Source: an uncultured Collinsella sp. (GTDB taxonomy: Bacteria; Actinomycetota; Coriobacteriia; Coriobacteriales; Coriobacteriaceae). Taken from it: 15,089 nucleotides of DNA. Numbering within the stretch: position 1 is the stretch's first letter; each line of letters starts with the position of its first letter. Under the pieces are notes generated by a model that was not told the origin of the DNA, did no database searches, and was given only the letters and a program-made list of their open reading frames with translations. Positions 1-7,406 of the stretch are shown here, piece after piece. A program made the translations under genes and the position numbers. The stretch spans positions 1 to 15,089 of the forward strand of contig CABUUB010000042.1 of assembly GCA_902494625.1 (NCBI GenBank), read 5' to 3'.

Positions 1-18
1 AGCGAACAAATTGGCATG

Positions 19-60
19 AAAAGAGGACGGCATAGACCTTCTGGTCATGCCGTCCTCTTT
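19..60 (-). terminator. Probable rho-independent terminator after htpG
   Basis: An inverted repeat pairs 20-33 with 47-60 and 35-38 with 43-46, with one bulged base at 34 and a TTCT loop at 39-42, giving an 18-bp stem. Read on the minus strand, the descending arm runs into four T residues (complement of 19-22). The T tract is short, so termination may be inefficient or act in both directions. It lies about 120 nt beyond the htpG stop, with two further hairpins between. Strand assignment is inferred from the neighbouring gene. Confidence 0.55.
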
Positions 61-90
61 GAATGACAAGTTGTCGCTCTGGCGCCCGCG

Positions 91-176
91 CAGCGTCGAC
101 TGGTCCGCCGTTCGTTAGAACGGCGGAACTGAGGGCAGCGTCGAGCTGTTACGCGGTTTGGTAAAACCGCGTAACT
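91..176. repeat. Tandem pair of hairpin repeat units downstream of htpG
   Basis: Two units start with the same nine bases, cagcgtcga (91-99 and 136-144), and each continues into a 12-bp hairpin with a four-base loop: 102-113 pairs with 118-129, and 148-159 pairs with 164-175. Unit 2 is a perfect stem and unit 1 has one G/A mismatch. Aligned base by base, three stem positions differ between the units with both partners changed together (109/122 versus 155/168; 113/118 versus 159/164; 105/126 versus 151/172). That is direct evidence that pairing has been preserved. The repeat starts seven bases beyond the htpG stop codon. Function is unknown; a REP-like DNA element or a 3'-UTR RNA structure are both possible. 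Confidence 0.75.
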
Positions 177-182
177 ACCTAA

Positions 183-2207
183 CTACATCAAGTTGCAGAC
201 AGCCGCCGCGAAGGCAACGGGGTCCTCGGGGAGGATGCCCTCAACCAGCAGGGCCTGATCGTAGAGCAAGCCGGAGTACTGCTTGATCTTGTCGGCGTCG
301 CCTGCCTTCTGGGCAGCGACAAGCTTGTCGAAAACCGGGTGCTTGGCGTTGAGCTCGAGCACACGCTGGCTCTTGGGCATGCCGTCGGGCGCGCCCTCGG
401 GTCCCTTCTGGAGTACCTTCTCCATCTCGAGCGAAAGCGGGCCCTCGGTGGTGATGCAAGCGGGGGCATCGGTCAGGCGCGCGGAGACGGCAACTTTCTC
501 GACCTTGTCACCGAGCGCCTCGTTCATAGCGCTAAAGAGGTCCTCGTTCTCCTTGGTGGCGTCCTCGGCCTCCTTCTTCTCGTCCTCGGTCGCCAGGTCA
601 AGATCACCGGTCGCAACGTTCTTGAGCTCCAGATGACGATCCTCGACCTCGGGCTCGGCACCGTCGGCCACAGCCTTCTCGGCAGCCTCGCGGGCAGCAT
701 CGTCCTCGTAGATCTTGGGCATATCGGCGGCAACGTATTCACGCATAGCCTGGAACGTGAACTCATCCACATCCTGCGTCAGCAGCAGCACGTCATAGCC
801 GCGGTCGAGCACGCCCTTCACCACGGGCATCTTGGCCAAGCGCTCACGCGAGTCGCCGGCGGCGTAGTAGATGGCCTTCTGATCCTCGGGCATGCCCTTG
901 GCATACTCGGCCAGGGTAATCATCTTCTGTTCCTTGGCAGACCAGAACAGCAACAGGTCGGCGAGCTCATCGGCCTTCATGCCATAGCTCGAGTAGATGC
1001 CGTACTTAAGACCGCGACCAAAGTTCTCAAAGAACTTCTCGTAGGCCTCGCGGTCGTTGTCACGCATATCCTCAAGGTCGGCGGTAATCTTCTTTTCCAC
1101 ACGCTTGGCGATAGCCTTGAGCTGACGGTTCTGCTGCAGCGTCTCGCGCGAGATGTTGAGCGACACGTCGGCGGAATCCACGACGCCGCGGACAAAGTTG
1201 TAGTAGTCGGGCAGCAGGTCGTCGCACTTCTCCATAATCAGCACGTTGGAGCTGTAGAGCGACAGGCCCTTCTCGTAGTCCTTGCTGTACAGATCGAACG
1301 GCGCGCGACCCGGCACAAACAGCAGGGCGTCGTACTCGAGCGTGCCCTCGGCGTGGAAGCTGATGGTGCGCGCAGGATTGTCAAAGTCGTGGAACGTAGA
1401 CTTGTAGAACTCGTCGTAGTCCTTCTGCTCAACATCGGAGCTGCGCTTTTTCCAGATCGGCGTCATGGAGTTGACGGTTTCGAGCTCCTGGTAGTCCTCG
1501 TACTCGGGCTTGTAATCGTCGCCAGCATCCTCGGGCTTGGGCTTCTGGCGGCTCTTGGACACCATCATCTGGATCGGGTAACGCACATAGTTGCTGTACT
1601 GCTGAATCAGGCTCTTGAGGCCCCACTCGGTCAGGAAGCGATCGTAGGTCTCGGCCTCGCCGTCGGCATCGAGCTTCTCGTTCTCGCGCAGCGTCAGGAT
1701 GACATCGGTACCGTGCTCGGCGCGCTCGCCGTCCTCGATGGTGTAGCCCTCAAGACCGTCGGATTCCCACACATGGGCGACATCCTCGCCATAGGCGCGG
1801 CTGACGACCTTCACATGGCTGGCGACCATAAAAGCCGAGTAGAAGCCCACGCCAAACTGACCGATGATGTCGACATCGGAGCCCTGCTGCTCGGCGTTCT
1901 CGGTCTTAAACTCCTCGGAGCCGGAGTGGGCGATGGTGCCCAGGTTGCGCTCGAGCTCCTCGGCGGTCATGCCGATACCGTTATCCGAAATCGTGATGGT
2001 GCGGGCATCCTTATCGAAGGAGACGCGAATGGCCAGGTCGCCCTGGTCGATCTTAACGCTCGGGTCCTGCAGGCTCTTAAAGTTGAGCTTGTCGACGGCA
2101 TCGCTCGCGTTGGAGATAAGCTCGCGCAGGAAGATTTCCTTATTGGTGTAGATGGAGTTGATCATGAGGTCGAGCAGTTTTTTGCTCTCGGTCTTAAATT
2201 GACGCAT
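183..2207 (-). CDS. htpG: Molecular chaperone HtpG (Hsp90 family)
   Basis: Cytosolic ATP-dependent Hsp90-type chaperone, 674 residues. The N-terminal GHKL ATPase domain shows ELISNASDA (29-37, with E29 and N33), DNGIGM (75-80) and the lid motif GQFGVGFYSAFM (116-127). The middle domain includes SRETLQQNR (353-361), the loop with the catalytic arginine that contacts ATP. A C-terminal dimerisation domain follows. At 674 residues it is somewhat longer than E. coli HtpG (624). A charged, Glu/Lys/Ala-rich stretch at about 501-556 precedes the C-terminal domain and accounts for much of the extra length. The ATG start is preceded by GAAAGGA at good spacing. There is about 200 nt between it and the acetyltransferase upstream, so it probably has its own promoter. 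No CIRCE or HAIR heat-shock operator was recognised. Identification is very secure. Confidence 0.98.
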   Translation of the reverse strand: MRQFKTESKKLLDLMINSIYTNKEIFLRELISNASDAVDKLNFKSLQDPSVKIDQGDLAIRVSFDKDARTITISDNGIGMTAEELERNLGTIAHSGSEEFKTENAEQQGSDVDIIGQFGVGFYSAFMVASHVKVVSRAYGEDVAHVWESDGLEGYTIEDGERAEHGTDVILTLRENEKLDADGEAETYDRFLTEWGLKSLIQQYSNYVRYPIQMMVSKSRQKPKPEDAGDDYKPEYEDYQELETVNSMTPIWKKRSSDVEQKDYDEFYKSTFHDFDNPARTISFHAEGTLEYDALLFVPGRAPFDLYSKDYEKGLSLYSSNVLIMEKCDDLLPDYYNFVRGVVDSADVSLNISRETLQQNRQLKAIAKRVEKKITADLEDMRDNDREAYEKFFENFGRGLKYGIYSSYGMKADELADLLLFWSAKEQKMITLAEYAKGMPEDQKAIYYAAGDSRERLAKMPVVKGVLDRGYDVLLLTQDVDEFTFQAMREYVAADMPKIYEDDAAREAAEKAVADGAEPEVEDRHLELKNVATGDLDLATEDEKKEAEDATKENEDLFSAMNEALGDKVEKVAVSARLTDAPACITTEGPLSLEMEKVLQKGPEGAPDGMPKSQRVLELNAKHPVFDKLVAAQKAGDADKIKQYSGLLYDQALLVEGILPEDPVAFAAAVCNLM

Positions 2208-2293
2208 GTGCAGTCCTTTCGCGCTACCCCCGCCCGCAAAAACGGCCCGGTTGCCCGAGCCGCATCGCAGACCTGCTATGTTCAGACTTAGAT

Positions 2294-2325
2294 TTTATAA
2301 CCCATTAGCGCGCATATATACATAC
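2294..2325 (-). promoter_or_regulatory. Weak candidate htpG promoter
   Basis: On the minus strand TATAAA (complement of 2294-2299) sits about 90 nt upstream of the htpG ATG and is a fair -10 match. The hexamer 17 bp upstream, TGTATA (2317-2322), is a poor -35. A 6-bp inverted repeat, acatac (2320-2325) with gtatgt (2340-2345), overlaps and flanks the -35 region and could be an operator. The rest of the gap 2208-2409 holds only the GNAT-trailing repeat. Confidence 0.25.
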
Positions 2326-2371
2326 GGAATCGAAAAACTGTATGTCTAAGCGCTCCGATGCACCAATTACC

Positions 2372-2411
2372 AAGGAGTGTCCCCAACCGCCGGCAGAAAA
2401 GGAACGTCCCT
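2372..2411 (-). repeat. Paired GGGAC/TCCTT motif trailing the acetyltransferase gene
   Basis: Two direct copies of an AAGGA-N2-GTCCC motif lie at 2372-2384 and 2399-2410, 27 nt apart; on the minus strand they read GGGACGTTCCTT and GGGGACACTCCTT. The first copy in transcription order overlaps the acetyltransferase stop codon. A related TAGGGACAGATTTT string (2938-2951) lies on the other side of the same gene. From memory, strings like this recur after genes in Collinsella genomes, but that was not checked. Confidence 0.45.
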
Positions 2412-2910
2412 ATCTGCCATATACGCGCTTGGCCATCCAGGCATGAGGCTGGCCTTCATCCTCATAGTCCACCGGGGCAATCTGCGTGTAGCCCGCCTTG
2501 GCATAGAGCGGTAGCACGTATTCCTGAGCATGCAGCTTAATGAGCTTGGCACCGGCATCACGCGCGGTGGCATCACTGGCCTCGACAATCTTGCTCGCCA
2601 GACCGCGACGGCGCATGCTTGGCAGCACGGCCACGCGCCCCATAATGTAGGTCTCCCCCGCCGCGACACCTTCGTCCAAGTCGCACGCCGGCGACACCGG
2701 AGCCTCTGCGTCAGCCGCGCGCTCAAGCTCTTCGGGAAACACGCGCGAGCAACCGGCAAGCTCGCCGTCTACATAGAGCGTCACATGAATGCAGTTCGGA
2801 TCCTCGTCGATAGCATCGAACTCATTCTCGTAGCCCTGCTCGTCCATAAAAACGACGCGGCGCACCAACGCCGCGTCATCAAAGCATCCCGTCTTAAGTT
2901 GGATATCCAT
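2410..2910 (-). CDS. GNAT family N-acetyltransferase (ElaA-like)
   Basis: Predicted cytosolic acetyl-CoA-dependent N-acetyltransferase of 166 residues; the substrate is not predictable. The acetyl-CoA-binding motif A is clear at about 93-110: VAVLPSMRRRGLASKIVEA, with the R/Q-x-x-G-x-G/A pyrophosphate loop as RRRGLA. The C-terminal part, HAQEYVLPLYAKAGY (127-141) followed by EDEGQPHAWMAKR, resembles the ElaA-like subgroup. The ATG at 2910 is preferred because AAAGGG lies six bases upstream. A TTG six codons earlier is in frame but has no better ribosome binding site. It follows cpsB by about 40 nt and could be the last gene of the cps operon, although its function does not suggest a link. Short GGGAC-type sequences bracket it on both sides. 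Confidence 0.88.
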   Translation of the reverse strand: MDIQLKTGCFDDAALVRRVVFMDEQGYENEFDAIDEDPNCIHVTLYVDGELAGCSRVFPEELERAADAEAPVSPACDLDEGVAAGETYIMGRVAVLPSMRRRGLASKIVEASDATARDAGAKLIKLHAQEYVLPLYAKAGYTQIAPVDYEDEGQPHAWMAKRVYGR

Positions 2911-2949
2911 GGCTGCCCTTTCATTCAATGCGAACGTTAGGGACAGATT

Positions 2950-3600
2950 TTAGCGAAAATGAGCTCCGCGCACGCTAAACTTCGCGCGAGCCTTCGCCAG
3001 GCAATCGTAATGACCCACGTTATGGGCATCGCTCGCGATGAAGCTGTACAGGTTCTGATCGAACAGGCGCTGTGCCGGCTTTTTCTCGCGACCAAAGCGA
3101 CCGCCGGCAATAAAGTCCGCCGAAGCCTGCAGCTTGCAGCCCATATCGACCAGGCGCTCCGCCACGCTTACATCCTTTTGAACCGCACGATAGCGCTCAG
3201 GATGAGCGATGATCACCTGGTAGCCACGGCACTGCAAATCGTAAATCGTGTTCTCGTACTCTCTAAACGCATACGCATCGGCATGCGTCGAAAGCTCGAG
3301 CAGGAACTCGTTGGTTCCATCGAAATGCAAGTGCTCCGCGGCATCGATACCAAGTTCAACGAGCTTTCGATGGTTGACCTCGAAGCCCATCTGAAGCGGA
3401 AAACCGTCAGCGTTATCACGCAGCAGCTCAAAGGCATCCCACATCTTGTCGTAATCAAAATAGGGATCACGGCAGTGAGGAGTGCAAACGATTCTAGTTA
3501 CACCGGCCCGCTTGGCAGCCTCGAGCATCGCCAAGCTCTCATCGAGATCGGCGGCGCCGTCGTCTACACCCGGCAAGATATGGCAATGAATGTCACGCAT
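2950..3600 (-). CDS. cpsB: CpsB/CapC-type tyrosine-protein phosphatase (PHP family)
   Basis: Metal-dependent phosphotyrosine phosphatase, expected to dephosphorylate the neighbouring CpsD kinase and so control capsule or exopolysaccharide synthesis. PHP metal-ligand motifs appear in order: DIHCHILPGVDDG (3-15, H5 and H7), TPHC (H42), LLEL (E102), IIAHPERY (H133) and SDAHN (D191, H193). The full set of catalytic motifs is present. At 216 residues it is shorter than pneumococcal CpsB (about 243), mainly at the C terminus after SDAHN, where the usual last helices are reduced. The ATG has AAGG about eight bases upstream. It lies 17 nt after cpsD on the same strand, so co-transcription is very likely. 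The active site is complete, so the protein is probably functional. Confidence 0.93.
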   Translation of the reverse strand: MRDIHCHILPGVDDGAADLDESLAMLEAAKRAGVTRIVCTPHCRDPYFDYDKMWDAFELLRDNADGFPLQMGFEVNHRKLVELGIDAAEHLHFDGTNEFLLELSTHADAYAFREYENTIYDLQCRGYQVIIAHPERYRAVQKDVSVAERLVDMGCKLQASADFIAGGRFGREKKPAQRLFDQNLYSFIASDAHNVGHYDCLAKARAKFSVRGAHFR

Positions 3601-3617
3601 AGGTCAGCCTTAATCAA

Positions 3618-4355
3618 CTAAACGTTTGCTCGGTTGGTGAAGATGCCCTTTTTGGAAGTCCCCTGATCGTCGGAGCCCTTCTTCACCTTCTTACCGTCCT
3701 TGGTGTAGTAGGAGTAGTAGTACTCGCTGGTCTCGGTCTCGCAGTAGTTCATAACGGTACCGATGAGCTTGACCTTCTCGGACTTCTTAAGCTGACCGAT
3801 GGCGTTGAGCGCCTCCTCGCGCTTGGTGAAATCCTCACGCACCACGAACAGCGTGCCGTCGGTCAGACTTGCGATCTCGGCAGCATCGATGAAGGTGCCG
3901 ACCGGGGGAGCATCAAAGATGACGTACTGGAACTTGGCGGACAGTGCCTTTACCAGCTTGGCAAAGCGGTGAGAGACGATGATGTCGGCAGGATTGGGAA
4001 TATGCGGCTCGGCATCGAGGAAGTAGAAGTTCTTCTGACCCGTCTCGACAATTGCCTGGTCAATGGAGATCTGCTCGGAAAGAACCGCATAGAGTCCGCC
4101 GCGCGAACGAACGCCGAGCATATCGGAAAGGGACCTGAGGCGCATATCGGCCTCGACCAGAAGCACGGACTTGCCGCTCGTGGCGATTGCCTGAGCAAGG
4201 TTAATGGAAACCGTAGACTTGCCCTCGTTGGGAATCGAGGAGGTAACGGTGATGGTGCGGATGGGGTCGTCCACGCTCGCAAAGCGGATGTTGGCCAGAA
4301 GGGTCTTGGCGGCATTCTGTACAACGAGCTTGTCGGTGTTCTTTGCCTTAGCCAT
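3618..4355 (-). CDS. cpsD: CpsD/CapB-type BY tyrosine kinase
   Basis: Cytoplasmic bacterial tyrosine autokinase of 245 residues that works with the membrane adaptor CpsC to control polysaccharide polymerisation. Walker A is SSIPNEGKST (39-48, K46). Walker A' is VLLVEADMR (64-72). Walker B is VIFDAPP (145-151). The C-terminal tyrosine cluster EYYYSYY (211-217, five Tyr) is the expected autophosphorylation site and is followed by a Lys-rich tail. In Walker A' a Glu (E68) replaces the first Asp of the usual DxD, while D70 is kept. I recall this substitution from other Coriobacteriia but could not check. The start is two bases after the cpsC stop, and the AAAGGTGG ribosome binding site lies inside the end of cpsC, which implies translational coupling. 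As in Gram-positive systems, kinase and membrane adaptor are separate proteins. Confidence 0.95.
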   Translation of the reverse strand: MAKAKNTDKLVVQNAAKTLLANIRFASVDDPIRTITVTSSIPNEGKSTVSINLAQAIATSGKSVLLVEADMRLRSLSDMLGVRSRGGLYAVLSEQISIDQAIVETGQKNFYFLDAEPHIPNPADIIVSHRFAKLVKALSAKFQYVIFDAPPVGTFIDAAEIASLTDGTLFVVREDFTKREEALNAIGQLKKSEKVKLIGTVMNYCETETSEYYYSYYTKDGKKVKKGSDDQGTSKKGIFTNRANV

Positions 4356-4357
4356 GC

Positions 4358-5014
4358 CTATTTACCACCTTTCATAGCCGGAATTCGGCCAACAACGGGA
4401 ATGCCCAGGAGCTCTTCTGCCTCTTCGGCACCGCGGATGCGGGTATTGAGCATGTCTGCCAAAACGACATAGGCAACTGCGATAAAGATACCGGCGAGGA
4501 ACGCGACGGCAATATACAGCGTGCGCTTGGGGCCGCTGGGGGCTTCGGGGGTCTTAGCCTCGTCGATAACGTTGATGCTCTGGGCAGCGCCGACGTTCTG
4601 AGCGACCGTACTCACCGAGCTGGCCATGGCCTTTGCGACCTTAGCCGTCTCCTTGGCATCGGTGCCGGTAACCGAAAGCGTAATGACACGCGTGGTGGTC
4701 TCGGAGGAAACAGACACCTTGTAGTCATCCAGATCGGTGAGGCCCAGTTCTTTGGCTGCGCCGCTCTTAACGCTATCGCTATCCAGCAGCGTGGCGATAT
4801 CGTTGGAAAGCATCTGGCTCGCCGAGAGATCGTTGTAGCTCATCTGACCGCTATCGTCGGTCTTGGCGAGAATGTACATGCTCGTCGTCGCGGTGTAGGT
4901 GTTGTCCATCGCAACAAAGGACACGATGCCCATGGCGATCGCGCAGACCACCGGAAGGGTGATGACCAGCTTAAGGTGCTTTTTGAGCAGCTGGAACAGT
5001 TCGAGAAGGGTCAT
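4358..5014 (-). CDS. cpsC: CpsC/Wzz-type chain-length determinant, BY-kinase adaptor
   Basis: Membrane protein of 218 residues expected to set polysaccharide chain length and to activate the CpsD kinase. The Wzz-type topology is visible. There is an N-terminal cytoplasmic helix (1-14), a first membrane span at about 15-35, an extracellular region rich in Ser/Thr/Asp (36-163), a Pro-containing segment (TPEAPSGPKR, about 155-164), a second span at about 166-187, and a short cytoplasmic tail. In this family the tail docks the kinase. The ATG has AAAGG nine bases upstream. It is the first gene of the cpsC-cpsD-cpsB set. No polymerase, flippase or glycosyltransferase gene is present in the window, so its polysaccharide target must be encoded elsewhere. 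Confidence 0.92.
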   Translation of the reverse strand: MTLLELFQLLKKHLKLVITLPVVCAIAMGIVSFVAMDNTYTATTSMYILAKTDDSGQMSYNDLSASQMLSNDIATLLDSDSVKSGAAKELGLTDLDDYKVSVSSETTTRVITLSVTGTDAKETAKVAKAMASSVSTVAQNVGAAQSINVIDEAKTPEAPSGPKRTLYIAVAFLAGIFIAVAYVVLADMLNTRIRGAEEAEELLGIPVVGRIPAMKGGK

Positions 5015-5092
5015 GCAGCTTGCCTTTCATTTCCCCAGTTCGGATTGACAAAACTGTCCGTATGTTATCGCATCTTTTTACCGAGACCAAAC

Positions 5093-5123
5093 TCTATACA
5101 TAAGAAACAGGCTCTCCTGTAAA
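5093..5123 (-). promoter_or_regulatory. Candidate promoter of cpsC-cpsD-cpsB
   Basis: On the minus strand TTTACA (complement of 5118-5123) is a five-of-six -35 match. TGTATA (complement of 5095-5100) follows after 17 bp, or TATAGA (5093-5098) after 19 bp. The predicted start is about 75 nt before the cpsC ATG. A 5-bp inverted repeat, acagg (5107-5111) and cctgt (5116-5120), lies in the spacer and overlaps the -35, so it could bind a repressor. Sequence inspection only. Confidence 0.38.
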
Positions 5124-5155
5124 AATGTCGGAAGCAATCGTAAAATTGCACAACA

Positions 5156-5184
5156 ACGCCGCACCCGAAAGTCAAATGCGGCGT
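5156..5184 (-). terminator. Possible terminator after the phoR-like kinase gene
   Basis: An 8-bp perfect stem pairs 5156-5163 with 5177-5184 around a 13-base loop, 25 nt beyond the phoR-like stop codon. On the minus strand it is followed by TTGTTGTG and then a short T run, so the U tract is imperfect. It separates the phoR-like gene from the candidate cps promoter. Confidence 0.45.
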
Positions 5185-5209
5185 CTACATCAATATCTAT
5201 GTTGTATCG

Positions 5210-6634
5210 CTATGCGAATGGCTCGTCCTGCTGTATGGGAAACGTCACCGTAATGGTGGTTCCCACGCCCAACTCACTCGACAGATCGAGCGTGGCGTGA
5301 TGATACAGGGCCGCATGCTTGACAATGGCAAGCCCCAGACCGGTTCCGCCGCGTGCCTTGGACCTACTCTTGTCCACGCGATAGAACCGCTCAAATACCT
5401 TGCCCTGTTCTTCAGGCGCGATACCGATTCCCGTGTCGGCAACCGCGAGGAACGGATGGCCTTCGTCGTTGGTGCCGCACTGCAGCGTAACCGTACCGCC
5501 GGGTCGATTGTAGCGGATGGCGTTGCTTGCCAAATTATAGATGAGCTCGTCGATCAAGCGCGACACGCCTTCGATGACCACAGGCTTGGTCTCATGACTT
5601 ATCGTCACATTCGCCTGACGGGCGACCTGTTCAAGACGCTGCTCAACCGCGTAGATGGCACGCGAGAGCTCAATAGGCTCCGTGGACCCAATGGGCACCG
5701 CCTCGCCCTCAGTTGCACGCTCGGCCTCGTCCAAGTTAGACAGCGTAAGGATGTCGTTGACAAGCGCCGCCAAACGGCCCGCCTCACGATAGATGCGACC
5801 GCCAAAGTTGCGCAGGTCGTCCTCGCCCTCGACCATGCCGTTTGCGATGAGCTCGGCATAGCCCGAAATCGCCGTAAGCGGCGTCTTAAGCTCATGGGTG
5901 ATATTCGCCGTGAACTCGCGGCGCATACGGTCGTTGTCCGCTAGCACCGCCATTTGGCGCTTGAGTTCCTGGCGCTGCGACTCGATACGCTCAAGCATGG
6001 GGACCATCTCGGCATAGGCGTGCTCATAGCTACGGCGTGGGTGGTCCAAATCCACCTCTTGCAACGGCGCGATGATGGCACGGGACTCGCGGCGCGCCAT
6101 AAAAAACGAGAGTACCGCACCCGCTGCTGCGATAAGCAGCATCGGCGCCACCATCGACAGCAAAATCGCCGCAACGCCAGGCTGGGCCTGCGCCAAGCGG
6201 ACAACCTGACCGTTATCAAGGGCGACGGCGCGATACAGCATAATCTCGTCGAGCGTAGAGCTTGCGCGCTCCGCAGAACCCAAACCACTCTCAAAGGCCT
6301 CGATGACCTCAGGGCGATCGCCATGGTTGGGCAGTGTGGAAGGCGACGCCTCGTTGTCGTAGGCAACCGATCCATCCTTGTTAATCAGCGTGATGCGCAA
6401 GTCCTCGCGATCGAGGCTACGCAAGAACGGGATGGGCTCCTGCTGCTCGTCGAGGGCGGCAGCAATGAGCTCGGTTTCCTGCGCCAGATTGGCACTCGTG
6501 GCATCCGCCAAGGTGTTTTGCACAAAGAACGCACCCAGCACCGTAAACGCCACGATAACCGCCATGGCACAGACAAAGATCGTCACAAAAACGCGGTGCG
6601 ACAGCGTATATTTTCCCTGGGGGGCGAAGACCAC
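5210..6634 (-). CDS. phoR: PhoR-like membrane sensor histidine kinase
   Basis: Two-span sensor kinase of 474 residues, partner of the adjacent response regulator. Membrane segments lie at about 15-37 and 157-180. The extracellular domain between them contains the NHGDRPEV...GSAERASSTL signature (about 103-127) seen in Gram-positive PhoR sensors. A charged helical linker (about 205-240) leads to the H-box FTANITHELKTPL (241-253, H247), the N-box DELIYNLASNAIRYN (362-376), DTGIGI (400-405), FERFYRVD (414-421) and GGTGLGLAIVK (429-439). All catalytic boxes are intact. The start is GTG. The GGAGGAG ribosome binding site overlaps the end of the regulator gene, which stops three bases upstream. A phosphate-starvation role is inferred from the sensor domain and the nearby pstB; an envelope-stress role is the alternative. 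Confidence 0.9.
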   Translation of the reverse strand: MVFAPQGKYTLSHRVFVTIFVCAMAVIVAFTVLGAFFVQNTLADATSANLAQETELIAAALDEQQEPIPFLRSLDREDLRITLINKDGSVAYDNEASPSTLPNHGDRPEVIEAFESGLGSAERASSTLDEIMLYRAVALDNGQVVRLAQAQPGVAAILLSMVAPMLLIAAAGAVLSFFMARRESRAIIAPLQEVDLDHPRRSYEHAYAEMVPMLERIESQRQELKRQMAVLADNDRMRREFTANITHELKTPLTAISGYAELIANGMVEGEDDLRNFGGRIYREAGRLAALVNDILTLSNLDEAERATEGEAVPIGSTEPIELSRAIYAVEQRLEQVARQANVTISHETKPVVIEGVSRLIDELIYNLASNAIRYNRPGGTVTLQCGTNDEGHPFLAVADTGIGIAPEEQGKVFERFYRVDKSRSKARGGTGLGLAIVKHAALYHHATLDLSSELGVGTTITVTFPIQQDEPFA

Positions 6635-6637
6635 GGG

Positions 6638-7366
6638 TTACTCCTCCGATGCGGTGGCCGCGGTGCCGTCACCTTCGGCACCATCACCGGCAGAAGGCTC
6701 GGCCAAGCGGTAGCCCACGCCGCGCACGGTCTCGATGGCGCCGGCATGCTCGCCCAGTTTTTGGCGAAGCGTCTGCACGTGCACGTCAACGGTGCGCGAA
6801 CCGCCGTCGAAGTCCCAGCCCCACACGCTCTGCAGCAACGACTCGCGGGTAAAGACCACGCCGGGCTTGCGCATGAGGTACTCGAGCAGGTCGAACTCGC
6901 GCAGGGTGAGCTTAAGCGGCTCGCCGGCAACGGTCACCTCGCGATGGCTGGGCGAGAGCACGATGTCGCCCACGCTGAGCACATCGCTCGCCTGCTTGAC
7001 CATGCCGCCGCGACGCAGCAGTGCGCGGCAGCGGCTGGCGAGCTCCATGAGCGAGAAGGGTTTAGTCAGGTAATCGTCGGCACCGCCATCGAGCGCCATC
7101 ACCTTGTCGAGCTCGGTGTCCTTGGCGGTAAGCATCATGATGGGCACCGTCGCCGTCAGGCGGTCGGCGCGCAGGCGACGCATAATCGCCAAACCATCGG
7201 TATCGGGCAGCATGATGTCGAGCAGGACAGCATCGGGTACCCGTCGCGCCACGGCGGCCTTAAACTCGCCGTCGCACGAAAAGCCCTCGGCCTCGATTCC
7301 CTGCTTGCGCAGCGCATAGACCGTCAAATCCCTGATGTTGTCATCGTCCTCGACGTAATAGATCAT
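6638..7366 (-). CDS. phoB: PhoB/PhoP-like OmpR-family response regulator
   Basis: DNA-binding response regulator of 242 residues, expected to be phosphorylated by the adjacent PhoR-like kinase. The receiver domain has the acidic pocket E6-D7-D8, phosphoacceptor D50 in LLDIMLP, T80 and K102 (TKPF). A winged-helix domain runs from about 146 to 222 (LTLREFDLLEYL... RTVDVHVQTLRQKLG... VRGVGYRL). A Gly/Ala/Glu-rich tail of about 20 residues follows and looks disordered. The ATG at 7366 is chosen because AAAGGGG lies six bases upstream. An in-frame ATG eight codons earlier (7390) has no good ribosome binding site. It follows pstB by 64 nt and precedes phoR by three nt, so pstB-phoB-phoR may be one transcript. 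The 20 bases upstream of the gap centre include a perfect palindrome. Confidence 0.93.
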   Translation of the reverse strand: MIYYVEDDDNIRDLTVYALRKQGIEAEGFSCDGEFKAAVARRVPDAVLLDIMLPDTDGLAIMRRLRADRLTATVPIMMLTAKDTELDKVMALDGGADDYLTKPFSLMELASRCRALLRRGGMVKQASDVLSVGDIVLSPSHREVTVAGEPLKLTLREFDLLEYLMRKPGVVFTRESLLQSVWGWDFDGGSRTVDVHVQTLRQKLGEHAGAIETVRGVGYRLAEPSAGDGAEGDGTAATASEE

Positions 7367-7406
7367 GTTGAACCCCTTTGCGGCCGGCATGACCGCATCT
7401 TAACCC

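Noticed and set aside
339..2291. A 650-codon plus-strand open frame opposite htpG.
   Set aside because: It is antisense to a clear Hsp90 gene, and its composition (runs of Leu, Val, Gly, His) is that of a reversed GC-rich gene.
2208..2357. A CIRCE or HAIR heat-shock operator upstream of htpG.
   Set aside because: Neither TTAGCACTC-N9-GAGTGCTAA nor CTTGAGT-N7-ACTCAAG is present, even loosely.
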